A stretch of DNA of 32,129 nucleotides from a virus. Below the pieces are notes generated by a model that was not told the DNA's origin, did not search any database, and saw nothing but the letters and a program-made list of their open reading frames with translations. A program made the translations under genes and the position numbers. Every line of letters starts with the position of its first letter. Position 1 is the stretch's first letter. Shown here piece after piece: positions 23,834 through 30,960 of the stretch. The DNA lies in the IMG/VR virus record IMGVR_UViG_3300021596_000077, positions 1 to 32,129 of that record; one strand, given 5' to 3'.

Positions 23834-24466
23834 ATGGTCGTCCTTTACGGTATCGTGGCCTTGTTTTTCGTCGCGCTGATCGTGATCGTGCTGAACGCGT
23901 CGCCGAAGTCTCAGATGGCGCGCCCGGCGGCGGCAGGCCGCGCAAGTCCGACCCGCACGGACCCGCCAGAGGAAGACGACGACAACGACTTCGACGACGA
24001 CGTGATGGAGTACGAGCCGCCGCCCGGCGTCACCCGACCGGAAGGGGATTGGGAGGTCTTCCGGAACGACCAGGACATTGTCGGCGAGCGGTACCGGATG
24101 GAGAATTCGGTCGCCTTCCTTCGTGAGATTCGTGAGGCGATCCAGCGGGCGGTCGCCGTTGAAGCGCCGGAGATGAAGTTCTTCGGGGTCCGCCTGCGCC
24201 GCGAGCCGGACAATCCGCACGACCCTCAGGCCGTGGCCGTGGACGGGTTCTGGCTGAAGGACCCGAAGGACCAGGCGTCAGCCGCTCACCTGCACCTGGG
24301 CTATCTGCCGGCGAATGTGGCGGGCCTGATCGCGGCGCGGCTGGGTCCGGACGCGGAGCTGGGTGCGGAGCTGGTGGGGATCGAGATCGACCCGGACGAC
24401 GATGACGACCCGGTCAACGTCACGATTCACGTGCTGAACCGCCCGGGAGCCAACAAGCGGGGCTAG
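23834..24466 (+). CDS. Membrane-anchored HIRAN-domain protein
   Basis: The 210-residue protein starts at ATG 23834, with AGGGGAGA upstream; GTG 23831 is also possible. Residues 2-20 are a membrane segment (VVLYGIVALFFVALIVIVLN). A linker follows, with an acidic run (EEDDDNDFDDD) at about 47-57. Residues ~82-200 form a HIRAN domain: IVGERYRMENSVAFLREI, then RREPDNPHDPQAVAVDGFW and LGYLPANVAGLIAARLGP. HIRAN domains bind single-stranded 3' DNA ends. Anchoring one to the membrane is unusual. The gene lies convergent to the repressor and alone on its strand, like an accessory lysogeny gene. A role in exclusion or defence is speculative. Confidence 0.72.
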   Translation: MVVLYGIVALFFVALIVIVLNASPKSQMARPAAAGRASPTRTDPPEEDDDNDFDDDVMEYEPPPGVTRPEGDWEVFRNDQDIVGERYRMENSVAFLREIREAIQRAVAVEAPEMKFFGVRLRREPDNPHDPQAVAVDGFWLKDPKDQASAAHLHLGYLPANVAGLIAARLGPDAELGAELVGIEIDPDDDDDPVNVTIHVLNRPGANKRG

Positions 24467-25134
24467 CGGCGGCGGTAGCTGCCCAGCACGAGGCCCTTGA
24501 TCTCGACGATCGTGTCGTCTTCCTCGCCGTTCTCGGCAAGCCGGATCGGCTCGCTCCAGCGGGGATTGTTGGAGCGGGGCCAGAATTCCGGCCCGCGCGG
24601 CGTCATCTGGATTTCCTTGACCGTGCGCTCCACCAGCCCGCCGCCCCGGCGTGTCCGCTCGATGATGACGTGGTCGCCGGAGCGGGGCGCGTAGCCGATC
24701 TCCGTCGCATCGACCACGTGGAGAAGGGACCCCACCGGATAGTCGCGGTCCATGGAGTCCGTCACCACGCGCTCCAGCCATTGGGGGAAGGCGGCGTAGG
24801 CCGGTTCCGGCAGGACGGGCGCCGTGCCCAGGGCGTGGTCGAGGTCTTCGACGGCGCGCCAGATTCCAGCCCCGACTTCGTAGCGGATCGGCAGGTGAAA
24901 CATGGCCAGCTGGGTCGGCTCGACGGCCTCGCCCAGTGACGGTGGCGGGACGTTGATCGCCGCCGCCAGAGCCGACAGCGTGCGGGTGCTGGGGACGAAG
25001 GGGTAGTCCGGCGCCATGACCCTCTGCACCGTGGAGGGCGCAAGCCCGGCCAGCTTCGCCCAGGCGGCGAAGCTCAGGTCGTGGGCCTCGGCGTTCTCGC
25101 GGATCCAGCGGCGAATGATGTCGAGATGCGTCAT
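24463..25134 (-). CDS. Phage repressor, HTH plus S24 peptidase (CI/LexA-like)
   Basis: The 223-residue protein starts at ATG 25134; upstream extension would run into the Cro-like gene. Residues ~20-60 are a helix-turn-helix (FAAWAKLAGLAPSTVQRVMA). Residues 85-185 are an S24 self-cleavage domain: A89-G90 cleavage site in EVGAGIWRAVED, Ser127 in TDSMDRDYPVG and Lys173 in LVERTVKEI. RecA-stimulated autocleavage would induce the phage. Its start codon is three bases from an operator copy (25138-25149) and no Shine-Dalgarno is seen, so it may be autoregulated with a leaderless or very short-leader mRNA. Its stop codon shares CTAG with the convergent HIRAN gene. Confidence 0.88.
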   Translation of the reverse strand: MTHLDIIRRWIRENAEAHDLSFAAWAKLAGLAPSTVQRVMAPDYPFVPSTRTLSALAAAINVPPPSLGEAVEPTQLAMFHLPIRYEVGAGIWRAVEDLDHALGTAPVLPEPAYAAFPQWLERVVTDSMDRDYPVGSLLHVVDATEIGYAPRSGDHVIIERTRRGGGLVERTVKEIQMTPRGPEFWPRSNNPRWSEPIRLAENGEEDDTIVEIKGLVLGSYRRR

Positions 25135-25137
25135 TGC

Positions 25138-25206
25138 CGCATCTATGCGCGTCCCGCATTTCGAGGCGAGACGTATGAAAGCGGTTGCGTGCGGCGCATT
25201 AATGCG
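25138..25206. promoter_or_regulatory. Repressor/Cro operator region with three sites
   Basis: CGCATCTATGCG (25138-25149) and CGCATTAATGCG (25195-25206) fit CGCAT-NN-ATGCG exactly, and CGTATGAAAGCG (25172-25183) is a weaker version. They lie in the 87-base gap between the divergent repressor and Cro-like genes, where an O1-O3 arrangement is expected. No clear -35/-10 pair was identified for either direction. Confidence 0.68.
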
Positions 25207-25221
25207 GCACTCAGTCGAATC

Positions 25222-25512
25222 ATGTCGAACCTGATCCAGACCTTCTCGGCCCGCTGCGACGCCGTCGGCGTCAAGCCGGTCGAGGTTCTTCGTCGGGCCG
25301 GTCTTCACGGATCGGTCTGGTGGCGCTGGCGCAGCGGGGCGGTGTCGCCGACCCTGCGGAGCTTCGAAGCGGCCGAGCGCGTCCTGGGAGAAATCGAGGC
25401 GCATGGGGCGGAACAGCTCCGTTCGGATGAGCCGCCAGAAGGCGGCGAGGCCCCAGCCTCACCCGATCCGGCCGCCCAGATCACCCGGAATTCCGAGGAG
25501 GTTTTCCGGTGA
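25222..25512 (+). CDS. Cro-like helix-turn-helix protein
   Basis: The 96-residue protein starts at ATG 25222, divergent from the repressor; starts further upstream would pass through the operators and the repressor gene. The N-terminal 55 residues form an HTH (FSARCDAVGVKPVEVLRRAG, then WWRWRSGAVSPTLRSFEAAE). The C-terminal part is acidic and proline-rich, and unlikely to be structured. It heads the rightward early operon and overlaps the next gene at GTGA, so it is the natural candidate for Cro. Confidence 0.72.
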   Translation: MSNLIQTFSARCDAVGVKPVEVLRRAGLHGSVWWRWRSGAVSPTLRSFEAAERVLGEIEAHGAEQLRSDEPPEGGEAPASPDPAAQITRNSEEVFR

Positions 25513-25928
25513 ACCGGCGCGCTCACGCCCTGGCCGCGCGCCGCCTGATCGCCGCCTGCGGGGGGTTGATCGAGGCCGCCGCCGCCTGCCGGGTCGGCAA
25601 GACGCAGCTGGCCGACTACCAGTCCGCCGAGGGCCTGGGCTTCATGCCCGCCGACGTGATGGCCGACCTGGAGGCCTACTGCGGCGCGCCGATCTATTCC
25701 CGGATGCTGGTGGAGGCGCGGCCCGCCGGGCCCGACACCCGGGACCTGGCCCGGGAGGCCTGCGACGCCGCCGAGGCGGGCGGTCGCCTGCAGCACGCCG
25801 CCCGCCGGGCCTCTGACGACGGCGCGATCAGCGAGCGCGAGCGGCGCGAGCTGGTCGACATCTACGCCGAGGCCCTGGATCAACTGCGCCAGGTCGGCGC
25901 GCTTCTGTCGGAGAAGGTGACGCCATGA
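25509..25928 (+). CDS. CII/CP76-like phage regulatory protein
   Basis: The 139-residue protein starts at GTG 25509 (GTGA overlap). LIAACGGLIEAAAACRVGKT resembles a helix-turn-helix, followed by LADYQSAEGLGFMPADVMAD and LEAYCGAPIYSRMLVEA, the pattern of CP76-type regulators of phage Mu/P2-like and alphaproteobacterial prophages. The C-terminal half is helical. The position directly after the Cro-like gene matches lambda cII. Function by homology pattern only. Confidence 0.6.
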   Translation: MNRRAHALAARRLIAACGGLIEAAAACRVGKTQLADYQSAEGLGFMPADVMADLEAYCGAPIYSRMLVEARPAGPDTRDLAREACDAAEAGGRLQHAARRASDDGAISERERRELVDIYAEALDQLRQVGALLSEKVTP

Positions 25929-26365
25929 CCGGGACCATCAAGGGGGTCCGCGCGACAGCGGTCTTTCTCGACGAGCAGAGCAGCCGGCCTGCCGACCGCA
26001 TCGGCGAGCGCCGGTCGCGGCACGAGGATCGGGCGGCCTGGCTGGCGGCCCTGGGCGATGCGCGGCATGTGGCGTGGGCGCGGATCACCGACGGGGAGGT
26101 TCACCGGGACGTGCTGGCGATCTTCGCCGGCCGGGTCGTCAAGCTGTCGCGTCACCCGTTTCCCGTCGAGTGGGCGAGCGCTCAGGCGAATGCCGCGGCC
26201 TTCCTGACCCTGGCCAAGGGGTTTGTCACCGTCACCCGGCCCGACCTGGCGAAGGTGCTGGCGCGGTCGGTCCTGAGTCTGGCGACGGGCTGCGGCGAGC
26301 TGCTGGACATCGAGGCTGCCGAGATCGCCGAGCGCGACCGGCTGCGGCAGGGGGGCGGGGCGTGA
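25925..26365 (+). CDS. Early rightward protein, unknown
   Basis: The 146-residue protein overlaps its left neighbour at ATGA. It contains VAWARITDGEVHRDVLAIFA and a helical C-terminal half (ARSVLSLATGCGELLDIEAA). No domain is recognised. It is tightly coupled to the next gene by GTGA. It is expected to be an early gene of the replication/regulation operon. Confidence 0.6.
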   Translation: MTGTIKGVRATAVFLDEQSSRPADRIGERRSRHEDRAAWLAALGDARHVAWARITDGEVHRDVLAIFAGRVVKLSRHPFPVEWASAQANAAAFLTLAKGFVTVTRPDLAKVLARSVLSLATGCGELLDIEAAEIAERDRLRQGGGA

Positions 26366-27069
26366 GCCTGCGGCCCGATCCCGCCGCCTTCGTGAAGCCG
26401 GCCGACCTCTGGGCCCGGGCGATCCTCGCCGCGGCCCGGGCGTATGGGGATGATCCGGTCGAGGCCCTGGCCGGGACGGCTCAGCGGCGCTGCCTGCAGG
26501 CGGCCTGTCTGGGGATTGTGCAGGCGACCGGCCTGTCCATCGGCGAGGTGGCGACCCGGCTGGGCCTTCAGCCCTCTGCCGTGCGCCGGATGAAGACGGA
26601 AGGGAATCGCGAGTTCAAGGCCGCCTGGAGGGCCGCCGACTATGCCTGCTGGCGCCCGGAGGCGGCGGAGAGCGTCGTCCAGGCCGCCGGCGAGATGGAC
26701 CGGGTCGGGGAGGCCGGGGTCGAGGTGATCGCGCCTGAGGCCGCGCCCCTTTCCGAGCCTGAACCCAAGCCGGCGCATCTGGCCCGGCCGCATGCGCCCC
26801 TGGCGGGGCGGGTGAACCTGGCCAACGGACACGCCTTCACCCCGGCCTTCCGGCCCGGCCCGCCGCCGCCGACCCAGTCGCTGGAGGCGCGCATCCTGGC
26901 CCGGCTGGGGCAGGCCCCGACCTGCCCGCGCAGCCTGGCCTCGATCCTGGGCGTGAAGGAGAGCTTCGTCGACCAGACCCTGAGGGTGCTGGGGCTGGAG
27001 GGCCGGGTGATCGCCGGCGAGACGCCGCCGGGGGCCAGCCCCCGCGAGACGGCCTGGAGCCTGGCGTGA
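26362..27069 (+). CDS. Putative DNA-binding regulator, HTH plus winged helix
   Basis: The 235-residue protein starts at GTG 26362 (GTGA overlap); the longer frame upstream is a shadow. An HTH-like segment is at about residues 50-75 (TGLSIGEVATRLGLQPSAVR). A proline-rich linker is at about 125-175, and a C-terminal winged-helix-like region contains ILARLGQAPTCPRSLASILG and VKESFVDQTLRVLGLEGRVI. These suggest DNA binding in regulation or replication initiation. The family is not known to me. Confidence 0.55.
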   Translation: MSLRPDPAAFVKPADLWARAILAAARAYGDDPVEALAGTAQRRCLQAACLGIVQATGLSIGEVATRLGLQPSAVRRMKTEGNREFKAAWRAADYACWRPEAAESVVQAAGEMDRVGEAGVEVIAPEAAPLSEPEPKPAHLARPHAPLAGRVNLANGHAFTPAFRPGPPPPTQSLEARILARLGQAPTCPRSLASILGVKESFVDQTLRVLGLEGRVIAGETPPGASPRETAWSLA

Positions 27070-27596
27070 TGGCGGGCGGGAACTACACGACCGACGAAGA
27101 CCGGGCCATCACCGACGCCGTGCGCGCCGGGGCGCGGCGGGATCGGGATTTCCGCGAGGTCGCCCTGCGCCTGGGCCGTTCGGCCGAGGCCGTGCGGGAG
27201 CGGGCGTTGCGGCTGGGGCTGATCGAGCGGGCGGCGCGGGCCGGGGCGCCCGCCCGGCCCTGGTCCGACTCCGAAATCAGCTTTCTTCTGAAGGCCCGGT
27301 CCCGGAAGACGCCTCAGCGCGAGATCGCGAAGATCCTGCAGCGAACGGTCAACTCGGTCGGGAAGCAGCTGGCGATCCTGGAGGGCAGGGTGGTGCTGCG
27401 CCCGCCGGCCCGGGAGTACGCCGTGGAGCGGGAGCAGCATCGGGAGGCTCAGGCCCGGGCCTGCGAGCGCCACGCCGCCGCCTGTCTGGCGGCCGGGGGG
27501 TTCTGGGCCTTCTCCGAGCGGCGGCTGGGGCGCGACCAGGTCGCCGTCTGCCTGCCCCTGATCCCGCCCGTGCAGATGCGGGGGGCGCCGCGATGA
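27066..27596 (+). CDS. Protein with two SANT/Myb-like units
   Basis: The 176-residue protein starts at GTG 27066 or ATG 27069. Two similar helical units are seen: YTTDEDRAITDAVRAGARRD to ALRLGL (about residues 7-55), and WSDSEISFLLKARSRKTPQR to KQLAIL (about 66-105). Each has a tryptophan or tyrosine start and a REIAKIL/REVALRL helix, like Myb/SANT or sigma-like HTH units. The C-terminal part is helical. A DNA-binding role is likely but not shown. Confidence 0.58.
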   Translation: MMAGGNYTTDEDRAITDAVRAGARRDRDFREVALRLGRSAEAVRERALRLGLIERAARAGAPARPWSDSEISFLLKARSRKTPQREIAKILQRTVNSVGKQLAILEGRVVLRPPAREYAVEREQHREAQARACERHAAACLAAGGFWAFSERRLGRDQVAVCLPLIPPVQMRGAPR

Positions 27597-27892
27597 GCCA
27601 GGTGGCGCGCGGGACCCAGTTCGGCCGGCACAGTCTGGCGGACCGGAAGAACGACCTTTACGAGACGCCGCCCTGCGCGACGCGGGCGCTGATCCCGTTT
27701 CTGGACCCTGCCGAGGCGATCTGGGAGCCGGCCTGCGGGCCGGGGGCGATCGTGCGCGAGCTGCGCGACGCGGGGTTCGTGGTCTATCCCACCGACCTGG
27801 TGGACTACGGGCCGGACGGGGTCGGGATCGGCGGGATCGACTTCCTGATGGAGCGACCGACCTGGCGCCGGCCCTCGGTCATCGTCACCGCT
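27593..27892 (+). pseudogene. Truncated SAM-dependent methyltransferase
   Basis: The reading frame begins MSQVARGTQFGRHSLADRKN and shows the typical start of a phage methyltransferase: DLYETPPCATRALIPFLDP, the SAM motif IWEPACGPGAIVRELRDAGF and YPTDLVDYG. Where the catalytic NPPF/NPPY motif is expected, after PSVIVT, the sequence changes to AGGG and becomes unrelated. The rest of the enzyme is missing. The frame stays open all the way to 29215 through the primase, but a small gene (27903-28070) with a strong ribosome site is read in another frame. A deletion that left the frame open is inferred. Confidence 0.65.
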
Positions 27893-27902
27893 GGAGGGGG
27901 GC

Positions 27903-28070
27903 ATGAGGAGGCTGATCTCCGGCGCGTGGATCATGACGGCCGAGGGCTGGGTGTCCCTGGGCCAATCCCCCCAGGTCGTCTTTCAGTCGGATGCCTACGG
28001 GCAGACCGGGCCGATCGATTTCCACACCTGGCTTCACCGACACGACGATTTCGACGGGGAGCCGGAATGA
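27903..28070 (+). CDS. Small protein upstream of primase
   Basis: This 55-residue protein begins MRRLISGAWIMTAEGWVSLG after a strong GGAGGGGGG ribosome site (27891-27900) and ends WLHRHDDFDGEPE. It lies in a different frame from the methyltransferase remnant and overlaps the primase start at ATGA, so it probably couples primase translation. No domain is recognised. Confidence 0.55.
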   Translation: MRRLISGAWIMTAEGWVSLGQSPQVVFQSDAYGQTGPIDFHTWLHRHDDFDGEPE

Positions 28071-29215
28071 CCCCGACCGCCGACGACCTCTTCGCCCGGG
28101 CCCGGGCGGTCTCGATCGAGGCCGTGGCGGGTGTGCCCCTGTTTCGCGCCGGTCGCCGGATGCGGGGAGGCTGCCCGATCTGCGGGGCCAGCGCGGGCAA
28201 GAAGGCCGACGGGGCGTTCAGCGTCGATCCCGAGGCCGGCTTGTTCCACTGTTTCGCCTGCCAGCGCGGGGGCGACGTGGTCGAGCTGGAGAAGGCCCTG
28301 GGCGGCGGTTCCGCCCGCCAGGCGGCGGAGCGGCTGGCGGGGGCGGGCGTCGCCGGGATTTCGGCGGCGCGGGCCCTGAAGGCGTTGTCGATCCGGTCGT
28401 CGGCTGAGCGGCCTGCGCCGCCGGACCGCCCCGGCCTGGACCTCGAGATCTGGCGCTCGGCCCGGGCGGCGGTGCAGGGATCGCCCGCGGCGGTCTATCT
28501 GGAGGGGCGGGGGATCGACCCGCGCCTGATCGCGGGAATCCCGGGCTATGTCCGGTTCGCCGAGGCGGCGACCTGGGGCTGGGGCGAGGGCGGCGAGAAG
28601 ATCACCGCGCCGGCCATGGTGGCCCGGCCGGTCACGCCCTCGGGGCCAGTGCCCGGGTGTCACGTCACCTACCTGGCGCCCGGCGGGCATGGGAAGGCGC
28701 GGCTGACTCCGGCCAAGAAGATGTGGGGCCGCCAGGCGGACGCCGAGGGCCGGCCGGGGGCCGTCTGGCTGACCGATCCGGAGGCCGAAGGGCCCCTGCT
28801 GGTCGCCGAGGGGATCGAGAGCGCGCTTTCCGCCGCCCAGCTGCTGGGCCAGCCCTGCCGGATCGTGGCGACCCTGAGCCTCTCGCGCCTGCAGGGCGGA
28901 ATGCTGACAGACAAGTGGGGGCGGATCAGCCCGGCGGCCGTGGCGGCCGACCCGGAGCGGCCGCCCTGGACCTGGCCCGAGCCGGGCGAGGTGATCCTGG
29001 CCGTCGATCGCGACATGGGCGCGATACGGGCGAAGGTTCGGAAGACGGGCGGGGGCACGGCCGAGCGCCTGCTGACCGCCGAGGACCGGGCGCGGATCTG
29101 CGCCGGCCTTGCCAAACAGGCCTGGAAAAGGGCCGGCGCGACGAAGGTCCGGGTGATCGCACCCGGCCCGGGCCGCGACTTCAACGATGAATTAAGGGCG
29201 AGACAGGATGGCTGA
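28067..29215 (+). CDS. Phage primase, zinc finger plus Toprim
   Basis: The 382-residue protein starts at ATG 28067 with GGGGAG five bases upstream. An N-terminal CHC2-type zinc finger has Cys36/Cys39 in GGCPICGAS and Cys62/Cys65 in FHCFACQRGGDVVELE. The C-terminal part is a Toprim domain: E248 in LLVAEGIESALSAAQ and D314-x-D316 in EVILAVDRDMGAI. The end GRDFNDEL is a common primase terminus. It would make RNA primers for phage replication. In DNA it is continuous with the upstream methyltransferase remnant, but its own start is well supported. The helicase gene overlaps by eight bases. Confidence 0.85.
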   Translation: MTPTADDLFARARAVSIEAVAGVPLFRAGRRMRGGCPICGASAGKKADGAFSVDPEAGLFHCFACQRGGDVVELEKALGGGSARQAAERLAGAGVAGISAARALKALSIRSSAERPAPPDRPGLDLEIWRSARAAVQGSPAAVYLEGRGIDPRLIAGIPGYVRFAEAATWGWGEGGEKITAPAMVARPVTPSGPVPGCHVTYLAPGGHGKARLTPAKKMWGRQADAEGRPGAVWLTDPEAEGPLLVAEGIESALSAAQLLGQPCRIVATLSLSRLQGGMLTDKWGRISPAAVAADPERPPWTWPEPGEVILAVDRDMGAIRAKVRKTGGGTAERLLTAEDRARICAGLAKQAWKRAGATKVRVIAPGPGRDFNDELRARQDG

Positions 29216-30347
29216 CGGGTCTGGGTACGAGTTCGGCGACGCGCCGGGGCCGGAGGAGCTGGCTGCGTTCGAGCTGAACGACATTGGGAACGCGAAGCGG
29301 CTGATCCGGATGGTCGGGGGCCAGTTCGACGCCCTGGGGGACGTGGACCTGGGCGGGGCGATCCTGCTGTACCAGCGCGAGGTCGGCTGGGTCGGCTGGA
29401 ACGGCAAGACCTGGGATCTGAAGCTGGGCCAGCGCCTGGCGGAGCGGACGGCGCACCGGGTGGTGCACGAGCTGGTGGGCCAGCGGATCCACATGGAGGA
29501 CCGGGGCCACGACAAGAAGGCCGTGACCGCCTTCGTCCGCGAATCCGGGAACGCCGGGCGCATCTCGTCCATGCTGAAGGTGGCCGAGGCCTATCTGCAG
29601 GTGGACCTGGAGGTGTTCGACACCGCTGAGCTGGCCCTGACCGTGCGGAACGGGACGCTGCGATTCGCGCGCATGGCCGGCGGCGGGATGACCCAGACCT
29701 TCGACCCGCACGATCCCCGGGACCGGATCACCCGGATGGCGGAGGTGGAGTTCGACGCCAAGGCCCGGGCGCCGCTCTGGGAGGCGAGCCTGGCCCGATG
29801 GCAGCCGGACCCGGAGATGCGGGAGTACCTGCAGCGGGCCGTCGGCTACATGGCGACGGGGTTCACGCACGAGCAGGCCTTCTGGATCTTTCAGGGCAAG
29901 GGCCGGGACGGCAAGTCGACCATGGTCGGGGCCCTGCGCGAGCTCTTGGGCGGATACGCCGACGTGGCGGACGTGCGGACCTTCCTGGACGTCTCGCAAC
30001 GCGGCGGGGCGGACGCCTCGCCTGACCTGGCGCGCCTGGCGGGCGACTGCCGGATGATCTCGGTCGCCGAGCCGCCCCGGGGGGCCAAGCTGGCTGAGGC
30101 CATGATCAAGAGCTTTACCGGCGGCGCGCCGATCCTGGCCCGCCGGCTGCGGCAGGACCTGTTCAGCTTCATGCCCCGGCCGAAGGTCTTCATGGAGTGC
30201 AACAGCCGGCCGGTCATCAAGGGCGACGATGAAGGGATCTGGCGACGGATCCACCTGGTGATGTTCGAGCACCAGGTCGCCCCCGGCGAGGTCGACCGCG
30301 AGCTGGGGCGCAAGCTGAGGGCTGAGTATCCGGGGACCAGCGCGTGA
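29208..30347 (+). CDS. D5-type SF3 helicase, main part
   Basis: The 379-residue protein has an N-terminal D5_N-like region (FDALGDVDLGGAILLYQREV) and an SF3 ATPase with Walker A at residues 230-238 (FQGKGRDGKSTM, K236). Sensor and later motifs follow: RMISVAEPPRGAKLAEAMIK and FMECNSRPVIKGDDEGIWRR. Family members unwind DNA at phage replication. The normal C-terminal continuation after AEYPG is missing; the frame stops after GTSA. The remaining helicase end is in the next frame (30344-30706), starting in a GTGA overlap. Confidence 0.8.
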   Translation: MADGSGYEFGDAPGPEELAAFELNDIGNAKRLIRMVGGQFDALGDVDLGGAILLYQREVGWVGWNGKTWDLKLGQRLAERTAHRVVHELVGQRIHMEDRGHDKKAVTAFVRESGNAGRISSMLKVAEAYLQVDLEVFDTAELALTVRNGTLRFARMAGGGMTQTFDPHDPRDRITRMAEVEFDAKARAPLWEASLARWQPDPEMREYLQRAVGYMATGFTHEQAFWIFQGKGRDGKSTMVGALRELLGGYADVADVRTFLDVSQRGGADASPDLARLAGDCRMISVAEPPRGAKLAEAMIKSFTGGAPILARRLRQDLFSFMPRPKVFMECNSRPVIKGDDEGIWRRIHLVMFEHQVAPGEVDRELGRKLRAEYPGTSA

Positions 30348-30706
30348 AGGACGCCCTGGAAGACTATCGCAAGGGGTCCAGTCCCTTCGGCGAGTGGTTC
30401 GCAGAGCGCCTGGTCCTCGAGCCCGGGGCCAAGACGGTCGCTGCCGACCTCTTCGCCGACTTCAAGGAGTGGTGCGAGGGCCAGGGCATCGAGCGGATCA
30501 TGAGCCAGACGGCCTTTGGCAACGCCCTGGCGGACCGGCAGGTGATCCGGGCGGGGATGAACGGCTCGGGCAAGGTGATGCGCTCCGGCGCGCGCCTGAA
30601 GACCTCCGCTGAGCTGGCCGCCGATCGGGGCGTGTTCAGCCCCGGCGGGTCATCGGCCAGCCCCTTCGATCCTGATCTGTCGGCCTACGGATATCAGGGG
30701 GACTGA
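30344..30706 (+). CDS. D5-type helicase, separate C-terminal part
   Basis: The 120-residue protein starts at GTG 30344, overlapping the helicase stop. It begins VKDALEDYRKGSSPFGEWFA and continues with LVLEPGAKTVAADLFADFKE, a pattern normally at the C-terminus of D5-type helicases (winged-helix end). About 20-25 residues of usual linker are missing between the two parts, and the frame differs. The GTGA coupling could let both parts be made together and associate. Otherwise it marks a broken helicase. Confidence 0.65.
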   Translation: MKDALEDYRKGSSPFGEWFAERLVLEPGAKTVAADLFADFKEWCEGQGIERIMSQTAFGNALADRQVIRAGMNGSGKVMRSGARLKTSAELAADRGVFSPGGSSASPFDPDLSAYGYQGD

Positions 30707-30718
30707 GGGCGATGATCT

Positions 30719-30941
30719 ACAGACAGTTACAGACAGTACAGACAGTCCGCCGTGCTGAGAGCCCCCCGGCGGGCCGGCGGGCAGACGGTCAACTGTCTGT
30801 GGGGCTGGCGACTGTCTGTCCGAAAAGCGGCGAGAATTCCGAGGCTTACAGACAGTACAGACAGTGCAGACAGTTGCCGCCGGATGAGCCGTTAGCGAGG
30901 GCGCACCACGTGGGCCCTATGCCTGCGGGGTCAGTGTCTGT
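30719..30941. repeat. Iteron-like array of ACAGACAGT, candidate origin
   Basis: ACAGACAGT occurs at 30719-30727, 30729-30737, 30738-30746, 30848-30856 and 30857-30865, with GCAGACAGT at 30866-30874. The inverse ACTGTCTGT is at 30792-30800 and 30811-30819, and AGTGTCTGT at 30933-30941. GCAGACGGT (30781-30789) is a weak copy. The grouping (three direct, two inverted, three direct) lies right after the primase/helicase genes and before the NusG-like gene. Phage replication origins often have such iterons; regulatory operators are the alternative. An open frame crosses this stretch but the repeats would make it low-complexity, and better starts lie downstream. Confidence 0.7.
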
Positions 30942-30960
30942 TCTTTTGATGGGGGATGGG

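Noticed and set aside
30719-30874. CRISPR array
   Set aside because: Units are 9 bases, often directly adjacent and in both orientations, without regular spacers or cas genes.
30712-30960. N-terminal extension of the NusG-like protein
   Set aside because: It would translate the iterons into a low-complexity stretch; better ribosome sites precede ATG 30949 and 30961.
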